The notes under the pieces: model-generated | The model's database searches: none | The model's input: the letters and a program-made list of their open reading frames with translations, nothing else | What the model was told of the DNA's origin: nothing | Source of the DNA: Hydrogenispora ethanolica | GTDB taxonomy: Bacteria > Bacillota > UBA4882 > UBA8346 | DNA: 64,000 bases | Assembly (NCBI RefSeq): GCF_004340685.1 | Contig: NZ_SLUN01000016.1 | Location: forward strand, 1-64,000 | Reading direction: 5' to 3' | Made by a program: the position numbers and the translations under genes | Shown: piece after piece, positions 54,165 to 63,148 of the stretch | How positions within the stretch are numbered: the first letter of the stretch is position 1 | How the letters are laid out: each line of letters opens with the position of its first letter

Positions 54165-54187
54165 CGGAACCGTTTACAAGCTTCCAA
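54080..54187 (-). CDS. Out-of-frame signal peptide of the Omp85 gene
   Basis: TTG 54187, with GGAGG 8 nt upstream, opens MEACKRFRWIGVFLVLWGLE followed by AAGAAW. This is a textbook signal peptide with basic n-region, hydrophobic core and A-x-A-type site. The frame ends after 35 codons at 54080. Adding one G in the GGCGGGGGCC tract (about 54104-54108) would join it to the POTRA frame. It is either a sequencing indel, a phase-variable tract or a real mutation. Confidence 0.65.
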   Translation of the reverse strand: MEACKRFRWIGVFLVLWGLEAAGAAWRGPRPDRSS

Positions 54188-54485
54188 AAGAGTTACCTCC
54201 TTATGGATTGATAACCTTTTATTGGATCACAATTATGTAAAAGTAACGGAATGAAGCTTCGTTGGTTCCCGCCCGGGCGTTGATTCTCAAAGGATTCCCG
54301 CCTCCCGCTGCTACTTTCCGGCGTTTTCCCCGGCTCGGCCGGCCTCGTCTTCCGGCTGCTCAATGCCGGCAATTTTTCCGATTCAACTCAATATGGATTA
54401 ACAAAAAACTATGGCAACCATCGCCATAGTCCATTGCGCCGAACCATCCTCCGGAGAGCCGCTCCGAAGTCCCGCCCCTATCGTT

Positions 54486-54929
54486 TTACCGTTGCTCCAT
54501 CCTCCTCAGCCGTTTCAGCATCCAAGCCATGAGCCACCCCCAAATCACGGAAAGAATGAAGTGAGTGACCGCAGTGCGAAAATCCATTTTCAGGCCGTCC
54601 TCGATCTTAAAGATGATATCGACGGCATAGATCATAAACCAGACTAACACACCCCAAATCAGCCCTTTGCTATAAAAATAACGTTCCGAAATATGGGGCA
54701 GCAGATAACTGAAGGCCACGCCCAATACTCCCGCGAAAAAGAGCTGAATCATCAGTGCAAAAAGGGTTTCCCAAATATTCGGATTGCGCTCGCTGAATGC
54801 AAAGATGGTGACAAAATGAATATAATCGAACTTGTCCAGGTGAAAGAGCCCGGACAGCATATCAAGGATGACAATGGGGATATCCGCCACCACTCCGGCC
54901 ACATAGCCATTCATAAACCGATCCTTCAT
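54486..54929 (-). CDS. Four-helix membrane protein, YqhR-like
   Basis: Start set at ATG 54929 (GAGG 8 nt upstream), 147 residues; the frame extends to 54992 without a ribosome site. Four hydrophobic segments are evident: YVAGVVADIPIVILDMLSGLF, LFALMIQLFFAGVLGVAFSYLL, GLIWGVLVWFMIYAVDIIF and AVTHFILSVIWGWLMAWML. The layout resembles YqhR/DUF1440-type membrane proteins of spore-formers, with unknown function. It stands alone. Confidence 0.6.
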   Translation of the reverse strand: MKDRFMNGYVAGVVADIPIVILDMLSGLFHLDKFDYIHFVTIFAFSERNPNIWETLFALMIQLFFAGVLGVAFSYLLPHISERYFYSKGLIWGVLVWFMIYAVDIIFKIEDGLKMDFRTAVTHFILSVIWGWLMAWMLKRLRRMEQR

Positions 54930-54992
54930 CGCTTGAACCTCATCGATAATTTTTATCCCAAATTTGCCTCTTATTACCATTAGTCTTTTCAA

Positions 54993-55452
54993 CTATGGGC
55001 TATTTATTACAGAAAATTTTTTAAAACCCAGCTGCAAAGCAGGTGGCCGCCGTCTAGAAGCGTTGTGATAAACCCCGTCCGAAGGTCGGGGTGAACACAA
55101 AAGCTCAGAGAAGCGAGGGATAAAGTCGATTTTTAATCCTTTGAAAGAGTGATTTCCGAATTTGAGGACTTTATCACATGGCTTCTGGAATACGGCTACT
55201 TCCGCCTCGAAACGACTATTATCGTTGATGTTGAAAAACTCGTTATACGCCCCGCATATAACACCGGCGATAACAATCATCAAATGTTGCAGCGGAAAGG
55301 CCGGTCGGCGACCATTGCAACTCAGCGGGAAAATCACCTATCAAGGAGGATTCTCCCACAGGGCAGCCTTTCTTCATCAAGTCGATAATGCTCCTCTCCT
55401 TACCCAATGGTTCTCTCGAATTACTTCTCCCAAAAATTCTTAAAAAGACTCT
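54993..55452. other. Gene-free region upstream of rubrerythrin
   Basis: About 460 nt. It contains a hairpin ACCCCG-ACC/GGACGGGGT near 55075-55093 without a T-run. Fragmentary frames lack ribosome sites. Apart from the promoter of rbr at its right end, nothing definite is seen. Confidence 0.5.
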
Positions 55453-55501
55453 TTACAATCATTCCAATTTATATTAATATTAAAAATGTAATTATTACAA
55501 A
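55453..55501 (+). promoter_or_regulatory. rbr promoter with PerR box
   Basis: TTTACA (55453-55458) and TAATAT (55476-55481) are 17 nt apart. ATGTAATTATTACAA (55487-55501) matches the PerR consensus TTATAAT-N-ATTATAA at 12 of 14 defined positions and covers the expected start of transcription. PerR is encoded just downstream (56201). Confidence 0.75.
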
Positions 55502-55523
55502 TTCAGAACAGGAGGCATTCATC

Positions 55524-56096
55524 ATGAATTTAAAAGGTAGTCGCACGGAAAAAAACATTTTGACCGCTTTCGCCGGTGAATCCCAAGCCAGAAACCGCTA
55601 TACTTACTACGCCGGCAAAGCCCGCCAGGAAGGTTTCGTCCAGATCGCCGATATTTTTGAGGAGACCGCCAATCAAGAACGCGAACACGCCAAACGGTTG
55701 TTCAAATTGTTGGAAGGCGGCGAAGTCGAGATCACCGCTGCTTTCCCGGCCGGAGTCATCGCCGATACCGCCGCTAACCTGGGAGCCAGCGCCGCCGGGG
55801 AGAATCACGAACACACCGCCATGTATCCCGATTTCGCCAAAATCGCCCGCGAGGAAGGCTTTGAGGTCATCGCCAAAATCTTCGAGGCGATCGCGGTGGC
55901 TGAGAAACAACACGAGAAGCGTTTCCTGGAATTGCAGGCCAATGTCCAGAACGGCAAAGTCTTCAAGAAGGATCAGCCGGTGGTTTGGCGCTGTCGGAAC
56001 TGCGGTTACCTGCATGAAGGCACGGAAGCGCCGGGAGCCTGCCCCGCTTGCGCCCATCCGCAAGCCCACTTTGAATTGCTGGGCGAAAACTGGTAA
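55524..56096 (+). CDS. rbr: Rubrerythrin
   Basis: Start at ATG 55524 (AGGAGG 8 nt upstream), 190 residues, the standard length. An N-terminal ferritin-like di-iron domain has ILTAFAGESQARNRYTYYA, EETANQEREHAKRLFKLLE and AIAVAEKQHEKRFLEL as Glu/His ligand blocks. The C-terminal rubredoxin domain has CRNCGYLH and CPACAHP. It reduces hydrogen peroxide in the cytoplasm of anaerobes. A PerR box covers its promoter, and perR follows in the same direction, so peroxide derepression is expected. Confidence 0.95.
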   Translation: MNLKGSRTEKNILTAFAGESQARNRYTYYAGKARQEGFVQIADIFEETANQEREHAKRLFKLLEGGEVEITAAFPAGVIADTAANLGASAAGENHEHTAMYPDFAKIAREEGFEVIAKIFEAIAVAEKQHEKRFLELQANVQNGKVFKKDQPVVWRCRNCGYLHEGTEAPGACPACAHPQAHFELLGENW

Positions 56097-56200
56097 GAAT
56101 GTCGCCCGCCGCTTCCTTTGAAGCATAGCGCACTGAGCGATCGTATAAAAGGTGCGCGGCCCGGCAAACTGATGTCTGAGGAAAGAACGGGGAATGAACC

Positions 56201-56632
56201 ATGGAAAACATGCTGGACCGCGAGATCAGCCGGTTGCTGTCCGAGAAGGATATCCGCCCGACTTATCAGCGGCTGGAGATCATGCGGTATCTCTTTGAAC
56301 ACCGGGTCCACCCCACCGCCGAGATGATCTATGCCGAACTGAAAGAGCGTTTGCCGACCTTCTCCAAGACGACAGTCTATAACACCTTGAAACTGCTGCA
56401 GGAGAAGGGCCTGCTGGCGGCGCTGGCCACCGCCGAGGATCAGGTGCGCTATGAAGCCAACCTGATCCCGCACGGCCATTTTCAGTGCGTTCAGTGCGGC
56501 CGTTTGTTTGATATCGATATCCCGGAGGCTTTCCCCACGCAACAAAGTTTGGCGGGCCACAGGATTCTCGAATATCAGATCATCATCCGGGGCATCTGCC
56601 GCGACTGCCGGGAACGGGAACAACCGGAATAG
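56201..56632 (+). CDS. perR: Fur-family peroxide regulator PerR
   Basis: A 143-residue Fur/PerR protein. The winged helix is DIRPTYQRLEIMRYLFEHRVHPTAEMIYAELKERLPTFSKTTVYNTLKLLQEKGLL. The metal site is GHFQCVQCGRLFDI with a second C-x2-C at GICRDCRE (structural zinc). PerR rather than Fur is suggested by pairing with rubrerythrin and the PerR box upstream. GGGG lies 8 nt before ATG 56201, and a terminator follows. Confidence 0.88.
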   Translation: MENMLDREISRLLSEKDIRPTYQRLEIMRYLFEHRVHPTAEMIYAELKERLPTFSKTTVYNTLKLLQEKGLLAALATAEDQVRYEANLIPHGHFQCVQCGRLFDIDIPEAFPTQQSLAGHRILEYQIIIRGICRDCREREQPE

Positions 56633-56671
56633 CGGCTGTTGCCAAATAGCATTTCCATTTCTCATAAAAGC

Positions 56672-56704
56672 AGGGACTGCCGAGGCGGCAGTCCCTTTGG
56701 TTTT
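56672..56704. terminator. Terminator after perR
   Basis: AGGGACTGCC (56672-56681) pairs with GGCAGTCCCT (56687-56696), followed by TTGGTTTT. It may also stop the convergent mannosidase transcript. Confidence 0.8.
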
Positions 56705-56728
56705 GCGAGGGTGATCTCCCAATTCGGA

Positions 56729-59700
56729 TCAGCCATCCATTCCCAAAGTTTGGGACGTGGAACGGCCGTCCGGCAACTGATGGCGATAGTAGTCCACGAT
56801 ATATTCGAGCAGCCGTTTGCTGACCCGGGCTTTATTCAGCTTCAACCCGATCTCCCGGATCAGCGGTTCCATCTGCTCCGAATGCTGACGGTCCGATCGG
56901 TCCCCGCAATGATGCAGCGCCAGATATTTCCCTTTCAAGAAAATCGCCGACAATCTGGCCTCAAGGGAAGCCCGCCGGTAAGTCTCCACTTCCAGCTGCC
57001 ATTCACCGCAATCCAAGCGCGCCGCGGCGCCGTCTCCCCCCGGATTGCCCGTTTGGGCGGCCGGCCGCGCTTGCAATGCCGCGAAGGCCCTTTCCAGCTC
57101 GGCCGCCCTCGCTTCCTCCCGGGCCACTTCCGCCTCGGTTACCGCGGGGACCGGGGATTCGTCAAAAGCCGTTTTTTCCCCGATTTCTGCCGGCAACACT
57201 TGGATCGGGGCTTCCCGCTTCAACACCGCCAAGGGGGCCGGCGCCATTTCCAACTTCAGCGTCACAATCTGTTTCGGATCGATCTTCAGACGGAGGGTCC
57301 GGCCTTCCAAAACCGCAATCGCGGCCTCTTCTTTTTCATTGAGACCGGCATAAGCAGCTTTCTTTATCTTCAAAAAGCTGGTCAGTGTGGCCTCCAGCGG
57401 CTGCTCCGCCGGATTGTGCAACCGCACGATCAGCGCCGTGCCATCTTCCGAACGTTTCAGGGCGGTCGCTTTCACGGCGCCGTCCGGAGATTCGACATTC
57501 AGCCAGCCGAGCCTGGCGGGCCAAGTTCCCGGGTGCCGGTCGGTCCGGACGATACATAGCTCATGATTGAACTGATCGGCGGCCTCGAGCACCTTACCGG
57601 TCCGCCAATCCCCCGGATGCGGATAGAAAGCGTAGTTAAACTCCATTGTCCGTAAGCATTGGGCGTCGGGAACGGCGATCATGGGCCCGGCGTCTCCGGT
57701 CCGGGTCAACAGATCGGGCCTGGCGATCCAGCCCACACCGCGCAACAAGGTCAGGGCAATCGTGTTCTGCTCCGGCAGGATCTGGTATTCCGGCAGGCCC
57801 TGGTTGAGCACGGCCGCTCCGGCCCCCTTTTGCCGGTCATGGATATCGACGAAAGTGCGCTGTGGAAAAATGGTGGTCGGCTCCGGCTCGCGCGCCCCGA
57901 TGATGATCCGCTGGACTTCGGGGGAGAGCTTGGAGTCATCGAACGGCGGCGGGATGATCGGCCGCCGAACCACATCAAATTGGGTTTCTGCCTCCGCGAA
58001 CTCACTGGAGAGCCGGGTCGGAAAGAGCACCCGCAAGCGGTGATCCTTGACCGTATTGCAGACTGTAGTCCGGAATTTTACGACCGCCGAATCGGCGCTG
58101 ACCGTCAGCCAAGTAACCAGCGGCAGGCGACGCCTTTCGGCACTGCGGCTTTTCCGGTCCGGGCTCAAGCCTTCCGGCACTTCCAGCACGGTACGGATGC
58201 GGATCCCGGCTTCCAACGGCCCCATCGCGCACCATTCGATGGCCGCCGGCCGCTCCTTGCTCGTAATCAATTGATCCCGCTCCGGATAGGAATAATTGTA
58301 TTCATCGCCCGCATCGGCGCCATCCTCGAAGACCAGCAGGTCATGGTAGATGGTTCCGGTCAATTTATCGGTCACTTCCAGCGAACCGTCGTCCCGGACA
58401 GCCACCCGCAAATAGCGGTTTTCAATGACCCGCGCGGCAACATCGACCGTGACCGGAAACGGGGGCGCCCCGCCCGCGCCGTGTTCCGCCGCTCCGGGCA
58501 GCACATAAAGGCTCTCATAGCCCAGGGCCGGAATCTCCGGCACCCCGATACGCAAACTCCTCCCGCCGTCCCTTTGGAACGGAAGAGCGTTGCCCGCGCT
58601 GTCCCGGATGCTGATCTCCGCCGGAAACTCGTCCGGAATGGCAATGACCCCGCCGCGCTGGCGGAATGACGTATTGACGACGATCAGGTTGGCGAGGGCC
58701 GCTTCGTAGCCGCCAGTATCAACGTTGGCCGCCAGTTTCCGCAAATCATCATGGAACAGCTCCGCGGCGATCCGCTCGGAACACTCCAGCCTTTCCTCCA
58801 TGTCGGCATGCACGTCATCGACGCTGACCCCGCAGATGCTATCATGCGGATGGTTCTGCAACAGCAACTTCCAGGCCTTGGTCAGGCAATCCCGGCGGTA
58901 CTCCCCGCCCAGGCTCCAGAGGATAGCCTCCAGCGGCTCGGCGTATTTTTCGAGCCGTTTTTGGCAGCGGTCATTCTGGATCTTCAAGTACATCCGGCTC
59001 GATAACACTCCCGGAAATACCGAGATGTAACGGCCGCTGTAAAGAGCCCCGCGCAAAGTCGGCAATTGGGGCTGCTCCTTTTGGACAGCCGCCAGATATT
59101 CTTCGGGAATGCTCTGTATCACTTTAAAATCGCCGCTATTTCCCATTCCCCCTTGGATCAAGGGTAAAACATCATCCGGCTCCATCTCTTGATCGTAACC
59201 GTTCATCAGCAACACATTGGCGGTGGAGGCGAGCGGCCGGAGCTTTGCCACTTCGTTGCGGATCCGGCCCTCCATCATGCCGCTCCGTTCGGCCAACCGC
59301 ATCGCATTCCGGTAGCTGCTTAAAAAATAGATCGCCAGGAGCTTGCCGCCATCCGGCCCCTCCCAGTAAAACTCCGAACGGATCTGCTCCGGTTCCAAGG
59401 CCACGCCGCGCCAGACGAACACTCCCGGCAGGTTGAAGCCCCGGTGGATCTGGACCGTCTGGGAGATTTGGCCGAAATTATCCAACAGCCAGCCGGCACG
59501 CATCGGCTCGCCGAACTGCCGCGCCACCGCCTCGCCGATCAGCAGGTTCCGGATCAGCGCCTCTTCGCTGACCAGTTGCCAGTCAAGCTGTAAATAATAC
59601 GGTCCGATCAGCAATCGCTTTTGGTTGACGTATTTTTTTAACCGGGAACGCGAGCGCTCGACATCCTTTCCTTGTAACTCCAACTGCTCCAAATAGTCCT

Positions 59701-59875
59701 CGATAATTAGGGTCTGTCCATCCAAGACGAACCGGTAAGCCGGCTCCTTTTCCAGCATGCCGAAGAGCGCCTCAAAGAACGGAACCAGCCATTCATTCGT
59801 ATATTTGCTGCTTAAGTACCATTCACGATCCCAATGGGTATGGGAAATAATGTGGGCGGTTTTCATCGTGTTCAT
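56729..59875 (-). CDS. GH38 alpha-mannosidase (mannosylglycerate-hydrolase-like)
   Basis: A 1048-residue glycoside hydrolase family 38 enzyme with ATG 59875 preceded by GGAG. The zinc site is ISHTHWDREWYLS (H-x-HWD). The nucleophile Asp is in AGWLLDNFGQISQTV, and the second metal block is NHPHDSICGVSVDDVHADMEERL. The middle and C-terminal beta domains are complete. It is cytoplasmic (no signal peptide), so it acts on imported mannosides such as mannosylglycerate or alpha-manno-oligosaccharides. It is the last gene of the ABC importer operon. Confidence 0.93.
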   Translation of the reverse strand: MNTMKTAHIISHTHWDREWYLSSKYTNEWLVPFFEALFGMLEKEPAYRFVLDGQTLIIEDYLEQLELQGKDVERSRSRLKKYVNQKRLLIGPYYLQLDWQLVSEEALIRNLLIGEAVARQFGEPMRAGWLLDNFGQISQTVQIHRGFNLPGVFVWRGVALEPEQIRSEFYWEGPDGGKLLAIYFLSSYRNAMRLAERSGMMEGRIRNEVAKLRPLASTANVLLMNGYDQEMEPDDVLPLIQGGMGNSGDFKVIQSIPEEYLAAVQKEQPQLPTLRGALYSGRYISVFPGVLSSRMYLKIQNDRCQKRLEKYAEPLEAILWSLGGEYRRDCLTKAWKLLLQNHPHDSICGVSVDDVHADMEERLECSERIAAELFHDDLRKLAANVDTGGYEAALANLIVVNTSFRQRGGVIAIPDEFPAEISIRDSAGNALPFQRDGGRSLRIGVPEIPALGYESLYVLPGAAEHGAGGAPPFPVTVDVAARVIENRYLRVAVRDDGSLEVTDKLTGTIYHDLLVFEDGADAGDEYNYSYPERDQLITSKERPAAIEWCAMGPLEAGIRIRTVLEVPEGLSPDRKSRSAERRRLPLVTWLTVSADSAVVKFRTTVCNTVKDHRLRVLFPTRLSSEFAEAETQFDVVRRPIIPPPFDDSKLSPEVQRIIIGAREPEPTTIFPQRTFVDIHDRQKGAGAAVLNQGLPEYQILPEQNTIALTLLRGVGWIARPDLLTRTGDAGPMIAVPDAQCLRTMEFNYAFYPHPGDWRTGKVLEAADQFNHELCIVRTDRHPGTWPARLGWLNVESPDGAVKATALKRSEDGTALIVRLHNPAEQPLEATLTSFLKIKKAAYAGLNEKEEAAIAVLEGRTLRLKIDPKQIVTLKLEMAPAPLAVLKREAPIQVLPAEIGEKTAFDESPVPAVTEAEVAREEARAAELERAFAALQARPAAQTGNPGGDGAAARLDCGEWQLEVETYRRASLEARLSAIFLKGKYLALHHCGDRSDRQHSEQMEPLIREIGLKLNKARVSKRLLEYIVDYYRHQLPDGRSTSQTLGMDG

Positions 59876-59920
59876 CCAATGACTCCTTTTCCAACTCTAC
59901 TGAATATGGCGGCGTATCGC

Positions 59921-60772
59921 TTAACCTTTGACGGCTCCTTCGACCAGTGCCGCGACAATATATCTTTGCAACAAAACAAACAGGACGGCGGTCGGCAAAA
60001 TTCCCAACACGCAGGCAGCAGCCAAATAATGGGTGGTAACCGCCTCGGTGGTGGATTGCAAATTCACCAACGCCACGGAGATCGGTAGTTTGCTGCCGTC
60101 ATCCACCAATATGAACGGCACCACGAACTGCGACCAGGCATTCACCGCGATTAACACCGCCACCGAGACGATGCCCGGGGTGATCAAAGGGATCAGGATC
60201 CGGCTCAAAGCCTTCAGCCGGCCGCAGCCGTCGATGCGGGCCGCTTCATCCAGCTCCTCGGGGATCGTATCCAGGTACCCTTTCAGATACCAAACCGCAA
60301 AGGGCAGGTTGAGCGCGATATAAACCAGAATCAGGGCGACATGGTTATTCAAAAGCCCAATCCTGCCGAAATAGCGGTATAACGGGATTACCACCACCAG
60401 CGGCGAGATCATCTGAAAAGTGAGAATTCCGAAGAGCAAGCTCTTTTTGATCGCAAACTTGATCCGGGTAAACGCATAAGCCGCCGGCAGGGCCATCAAT
60501 AAAGTGCCGCCCACGGTAAACAGGACGATGTAGGCCGAATTGAGCAGATTCTTCATGATCCCGGTATTTTGAATCACAAACCCGTAATTATCGATATTGA
60601 AATGTTCCGGCAAAAGTCGCGGCGGCAACTGGAACAATTCCGGCACTGTCTTGAATGAAAGCGACAGCAACCAGATCATCGGGTACAGAAAAAACAGGCC
60701 GGTCAATAGATAAAATCCGTAAAGAACGGCCCGTTTCCCAGTTTGGGCTTGGCCTCTCACCATTTTCCTCAC
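59921..60772 (-). CDS. Sugar ABC transporter permease (MalG-like)
   Basis: A 283-residue binding-protein-dependent permease with six membrane helices and the EAA loop YLDTIPEELDEAARIDGCGRLKALSRILIPLITPG. The GTG start overlaps the stop of the preceding permease gene; ATG 60763 is an alternative. It pairs with the MalF-like permease to import an oligosaccharide. No ATPase gene is in the cluster, so a shared MsmK-like ATPase elsewhere is expected. Confidence 0.92.
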   Translation of the reverse strand: MRKMVRGQAQTGKRAVLYGFYLLTGLFFLYPMIWLLSLSFKTVPELFQLPPRLLPEHFNIDNYGFVIQNTGIMKNLLNSAYIVLFTVGGTLLMALPAAYAFTRIKFAIKKSLLFGILTFQMISPLVVVIPLYRYFGRIGLLNNHVALILVYIALNLPFAVWYLKGYLDTIPEELDEAARIDGCGRLKALSRILIPLITPGIVSVAVLIAVNAWSQFVVPFILVDDGSKLPISVALVNLQSTTEAVTTHYLAAACVLGILPTAVLFVLLQRYIVAALVEGAVKG

Positions 60773-61689
60773 GCCTCGCTCTTTTTCATAAAGTAATAAT
60801 AAACGGCGGCCATCACGGTATTGATCGCCAGCAAAAAGACGGCGATCGCCGAGCCCCGGCCCAGATTGAGCATTTGAAAGATCTGGGAGTAAGCCCCGAG
60901 CGCCAGCACCTCGGTGCTTCTTCCCGGACCGCCCCCGGTCAGCGCCATGATCATGTCAAAAGTATTGAACGTATAAATCGTATTGAGGATCAGATTGATC
61001 AGGACCACCGGCATGATCGTGGGAATCGTCACATTGGTCAATCTTTGCCAGGCGTTGGCGCCGTCGACCTTGGCGGCTTCCATGATCTCCACCGGGACCG
61101 TCTTGAGTCCGGCATAAAGCAGAATCATACTTTGGGCCGTGCCGCGCCAGACATTGGCCACCGTGGCCGAGATGACCGCAATGGCGGGATCGGAGAGAAA
61201 GCGAACCGGGCCCGCGCCAACCATGGTCAGCAGGTAGTTTAGCAACCCGCCGGGCGCTTCGCTGTACATCATCCGCCAGATGATGCCGATGATCGCCCCC
61301 GGGATGACCATGGACATCAGGACAATCGTGCGGATCAACACCGTGCCTTTCAGATGGAGCTTTTCTCCTTCCGTGACCGAAAACGCGATCAGGAATCCGA
61401 GCAGCAGTTGGCAGAGCACGCTGAATGTTACAAAAACACCGGTAACCCTGAGCATATCGGAGAAACCCTGGTCACGAAAGAAGACCAGAAACGATTCGAT
61501 GGTATAGCTATAATTCAATTGCCCGATCCGGGCATTGGTGAAGCTGAACCGGACTACTTCAAACAAAGGATAAATAAAGACCAGTAACAGCATCACGAAG
61601 AGCGGCGCCAGCCAGGGAACCGGGCTTTCGCCCAGTCCCCTCCGCTCTTTGGCGCTACAGTTCCGGTAGTCGTCGCTCGCCAGTTTCAT
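60769..61689 (-). CDS. Sugar ABC transporter permease (MalF/UgpA-like)
   Basis: A 306-residue permease with six helices (PWLAPLFVMLLLVFIYPLFEVV and others) and the EAA loop LKTVPVEIMEAAKVDGANAWQRLTNVTIPTIMP. It lies 13 nt after the solute-binding gene and overlaps the next permease start. It forms half of the channel of the mannoside importer. Confidence 0.92.
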   Translation of the reverse strand: MKLASDDYRNCSAKERRGLGESPVPWLAPLFVMLLLVFIYPLFEVVRFSFTNARIGQLNYSYTIESFLVFFRDQGFSDMLRVTGVFVTFSVLCQLLLGFLIAFSVTEGEKLHLKGTVLIRTIVLMSMVIPGAIIGIIWRMMYSEAPGGLLNYLLTMVGAGPVRFLSDPAIAVISATVANVWRGTAQSMILLYAGLKTVPVEIMEAAKVDGANAWQRLTNVTIPTIMPVVLINLILNTIYTFNTFDMIMALTGGGPGRSTEVLALGAYSQIFQMLNLGRGSAIAVFLLAINTVMAAVYYYFMKKSEA

Positions 61690-61702
61690 CGTATCAACAT
61701 CC

Positions 61703-63022
61703 TTATTTCCGAGAGTTCACATTGCGCCATGCATCGTCCACGGCCTGTTCCGGAGAAGCTTTTCCGGTCAGAACATTGCTGATGGCAATCTGGATCTCCT
61801 GAGAGATGGCGGGATAAACCGGGGCCGCCGGCCGGACCCGGGAGTACTGCAACTCCTTTTTAAACTTTTGCGCAAAGGCGTCCGAGTTAAAGAATTGCGC
61901 CTTTTCAAAGACGCTCTTGCGCGGCGGCAGATATCCGCCTGCCTTGCACCAGCCTTCCATCCCCGCATTGTCCACATACAAGCTGATGATGAAATCCGCC
62001 GCCAATTTCCGTTTCTGTTCGTCCTTGGTGAAGATCGTCGATACCCAGCCGCCGGAGGCGCTGACCCGCACCCCGCGCTTGGCCATGGGAATGGGAGCGA
62101 CATCCCATTGTTCATTAAAGCGATCGCCGATCACCGAACGCAGTTGGTTGGCCATATTGCTGACGCCCACAAACATGGCCGCTTTGCCGATGGCCAACTC
62201 TCCCAGCATTTCGGGGTCGCTTTTATAGTTCAGCACGCGGATGGGAGTGATCCCGGTGTCCACCGTATTTTTGAGGAATTTTAAGTAACTGATCATGGCT
62301 TCCCTGTTTTTACCCTGGCCGAAGACTGGTTTTCCGCTCTCATCGACCAACTCGCCGCCGAGTCCCCAGTAATACGGCAGGGTATTCATGGTGACATTCT
62401 CATCCCGGCCGGCCGAATAGAGCAGGGTGTCATAGCCTTTGTCCTTCAACTGTTTTCCGAGCTTGAACAGTTCCGGCCAGGTCTTGGGCGGATTCTTCAC
62501 CAGATCCTTGCGGTAGAAAAGGATCCGGACATCCGTGGTATACCAGAGACCCAGCGTTTTGCCAGCCGGTTTCATCACTTTTTGGGCGAAGGGAAACCAG
62601 TCTTTCACATTGAGCTTTTTCTCTTTCATGACATCGTCGATGGGCTGGGCGTATTTCGCGAAATTCGGGAAGATGTACGAATCAATGGCCGCCACGTCCG
62701 GGGCCCGGCCCTCGGCCGCCTGGACCAGAATCTTGGCCATCGAATCGTTGATGGCGATGGTGGTTTGAATCGGAGTGATTTTGACATCGGGATGCTTTTC
62801 AGCCCATTCTTTCGCCTTTTGCATCAGATACGCCACTTTGGCCTTGTTGGAATCCCCCAGGGAATGGGCGGGAACCGGTTGCCAGGTGATCTCGATCTTG
62901 GCATTTTCATTCCCGATCAGTTGCGGAGTGACCACGATCTTATCGTTGGAAGCCCCATACCCGACTGCGCCCAAACTGAGCACGAACAATAGCAACAACC
63001 CGATCAGCATTGTTTTCTTCAT
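61703..63022 (-). CDS. Sugar ABC transporter solute-binding protein (family 1)
   Basis: Start at ATG 63022 (GGGAGG 9 nt upstream), 439 residues. The signal peptide MKKTMLIGLLLLFVLSLGAVGYGA is followed by a family 1 binding protein (ITWQPVPAHSLGDSNKAKVAYLMQKAKEWAEKHPDVKITPI, DVAAIDSYIFPNFAKYAQPIDDVM, GLWYTTDVRILFYRKDLVKNPPKTWPEL). No lipobox Cys is seen. It delivers the substrate of the two downstream permeases and probably feeds the GH38 enzyme. Confidence 0.92.
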   Translation of the reverse strand: MKKTMLIGLLLLFVLSLGAVGYGASNDKIVVTPQLIGNENAKIEITWQPVPAHSLGDSNKAKVAYLMQKAKEWAEKHPDVKITPIQTTIAINDSMAKILVQAAEGRAPDVAAIDSYIFPNFAKYAQPIDDVMKEKKLNVKDWFPFAQKVMKPAGKTLGLWYTTDVRILFYRKDLVKNPPKTWPELFKLGKQLKDKGYDTLLYSAGRDENVTMNTLPYYWGLGGELVDESGKPVFGQGKNREAMISYLKFLKNTVDTGITPIRVLNYKSDPEMLGELAIGKAAMFVGVSNMANQLRSVIGDRFNEQWDVAPIPMAKRGVRVSASGGWVSTIFTKDEQKRKLAADFIISLYVDNAGMEGWCKAGGYLPPRKSVFEKAQFFNSDAFAQKFKKELQYSRVRPAAPVYPAISQEIQIAISNVLTGKASPEQAVDDAWRNVNSRK

Positions 63023-63148
63023 GATCTCTTCCTCCCTTTTCAATACCGGATACCTAAACCAAGCAACATGGAGCTCTTTTTGGGTTTCATCCACTCCTCT
63101 CCGCGGTGCGGTCATCCGCGTAATCGTTCCCGCATTCCCCAAAAAAAA

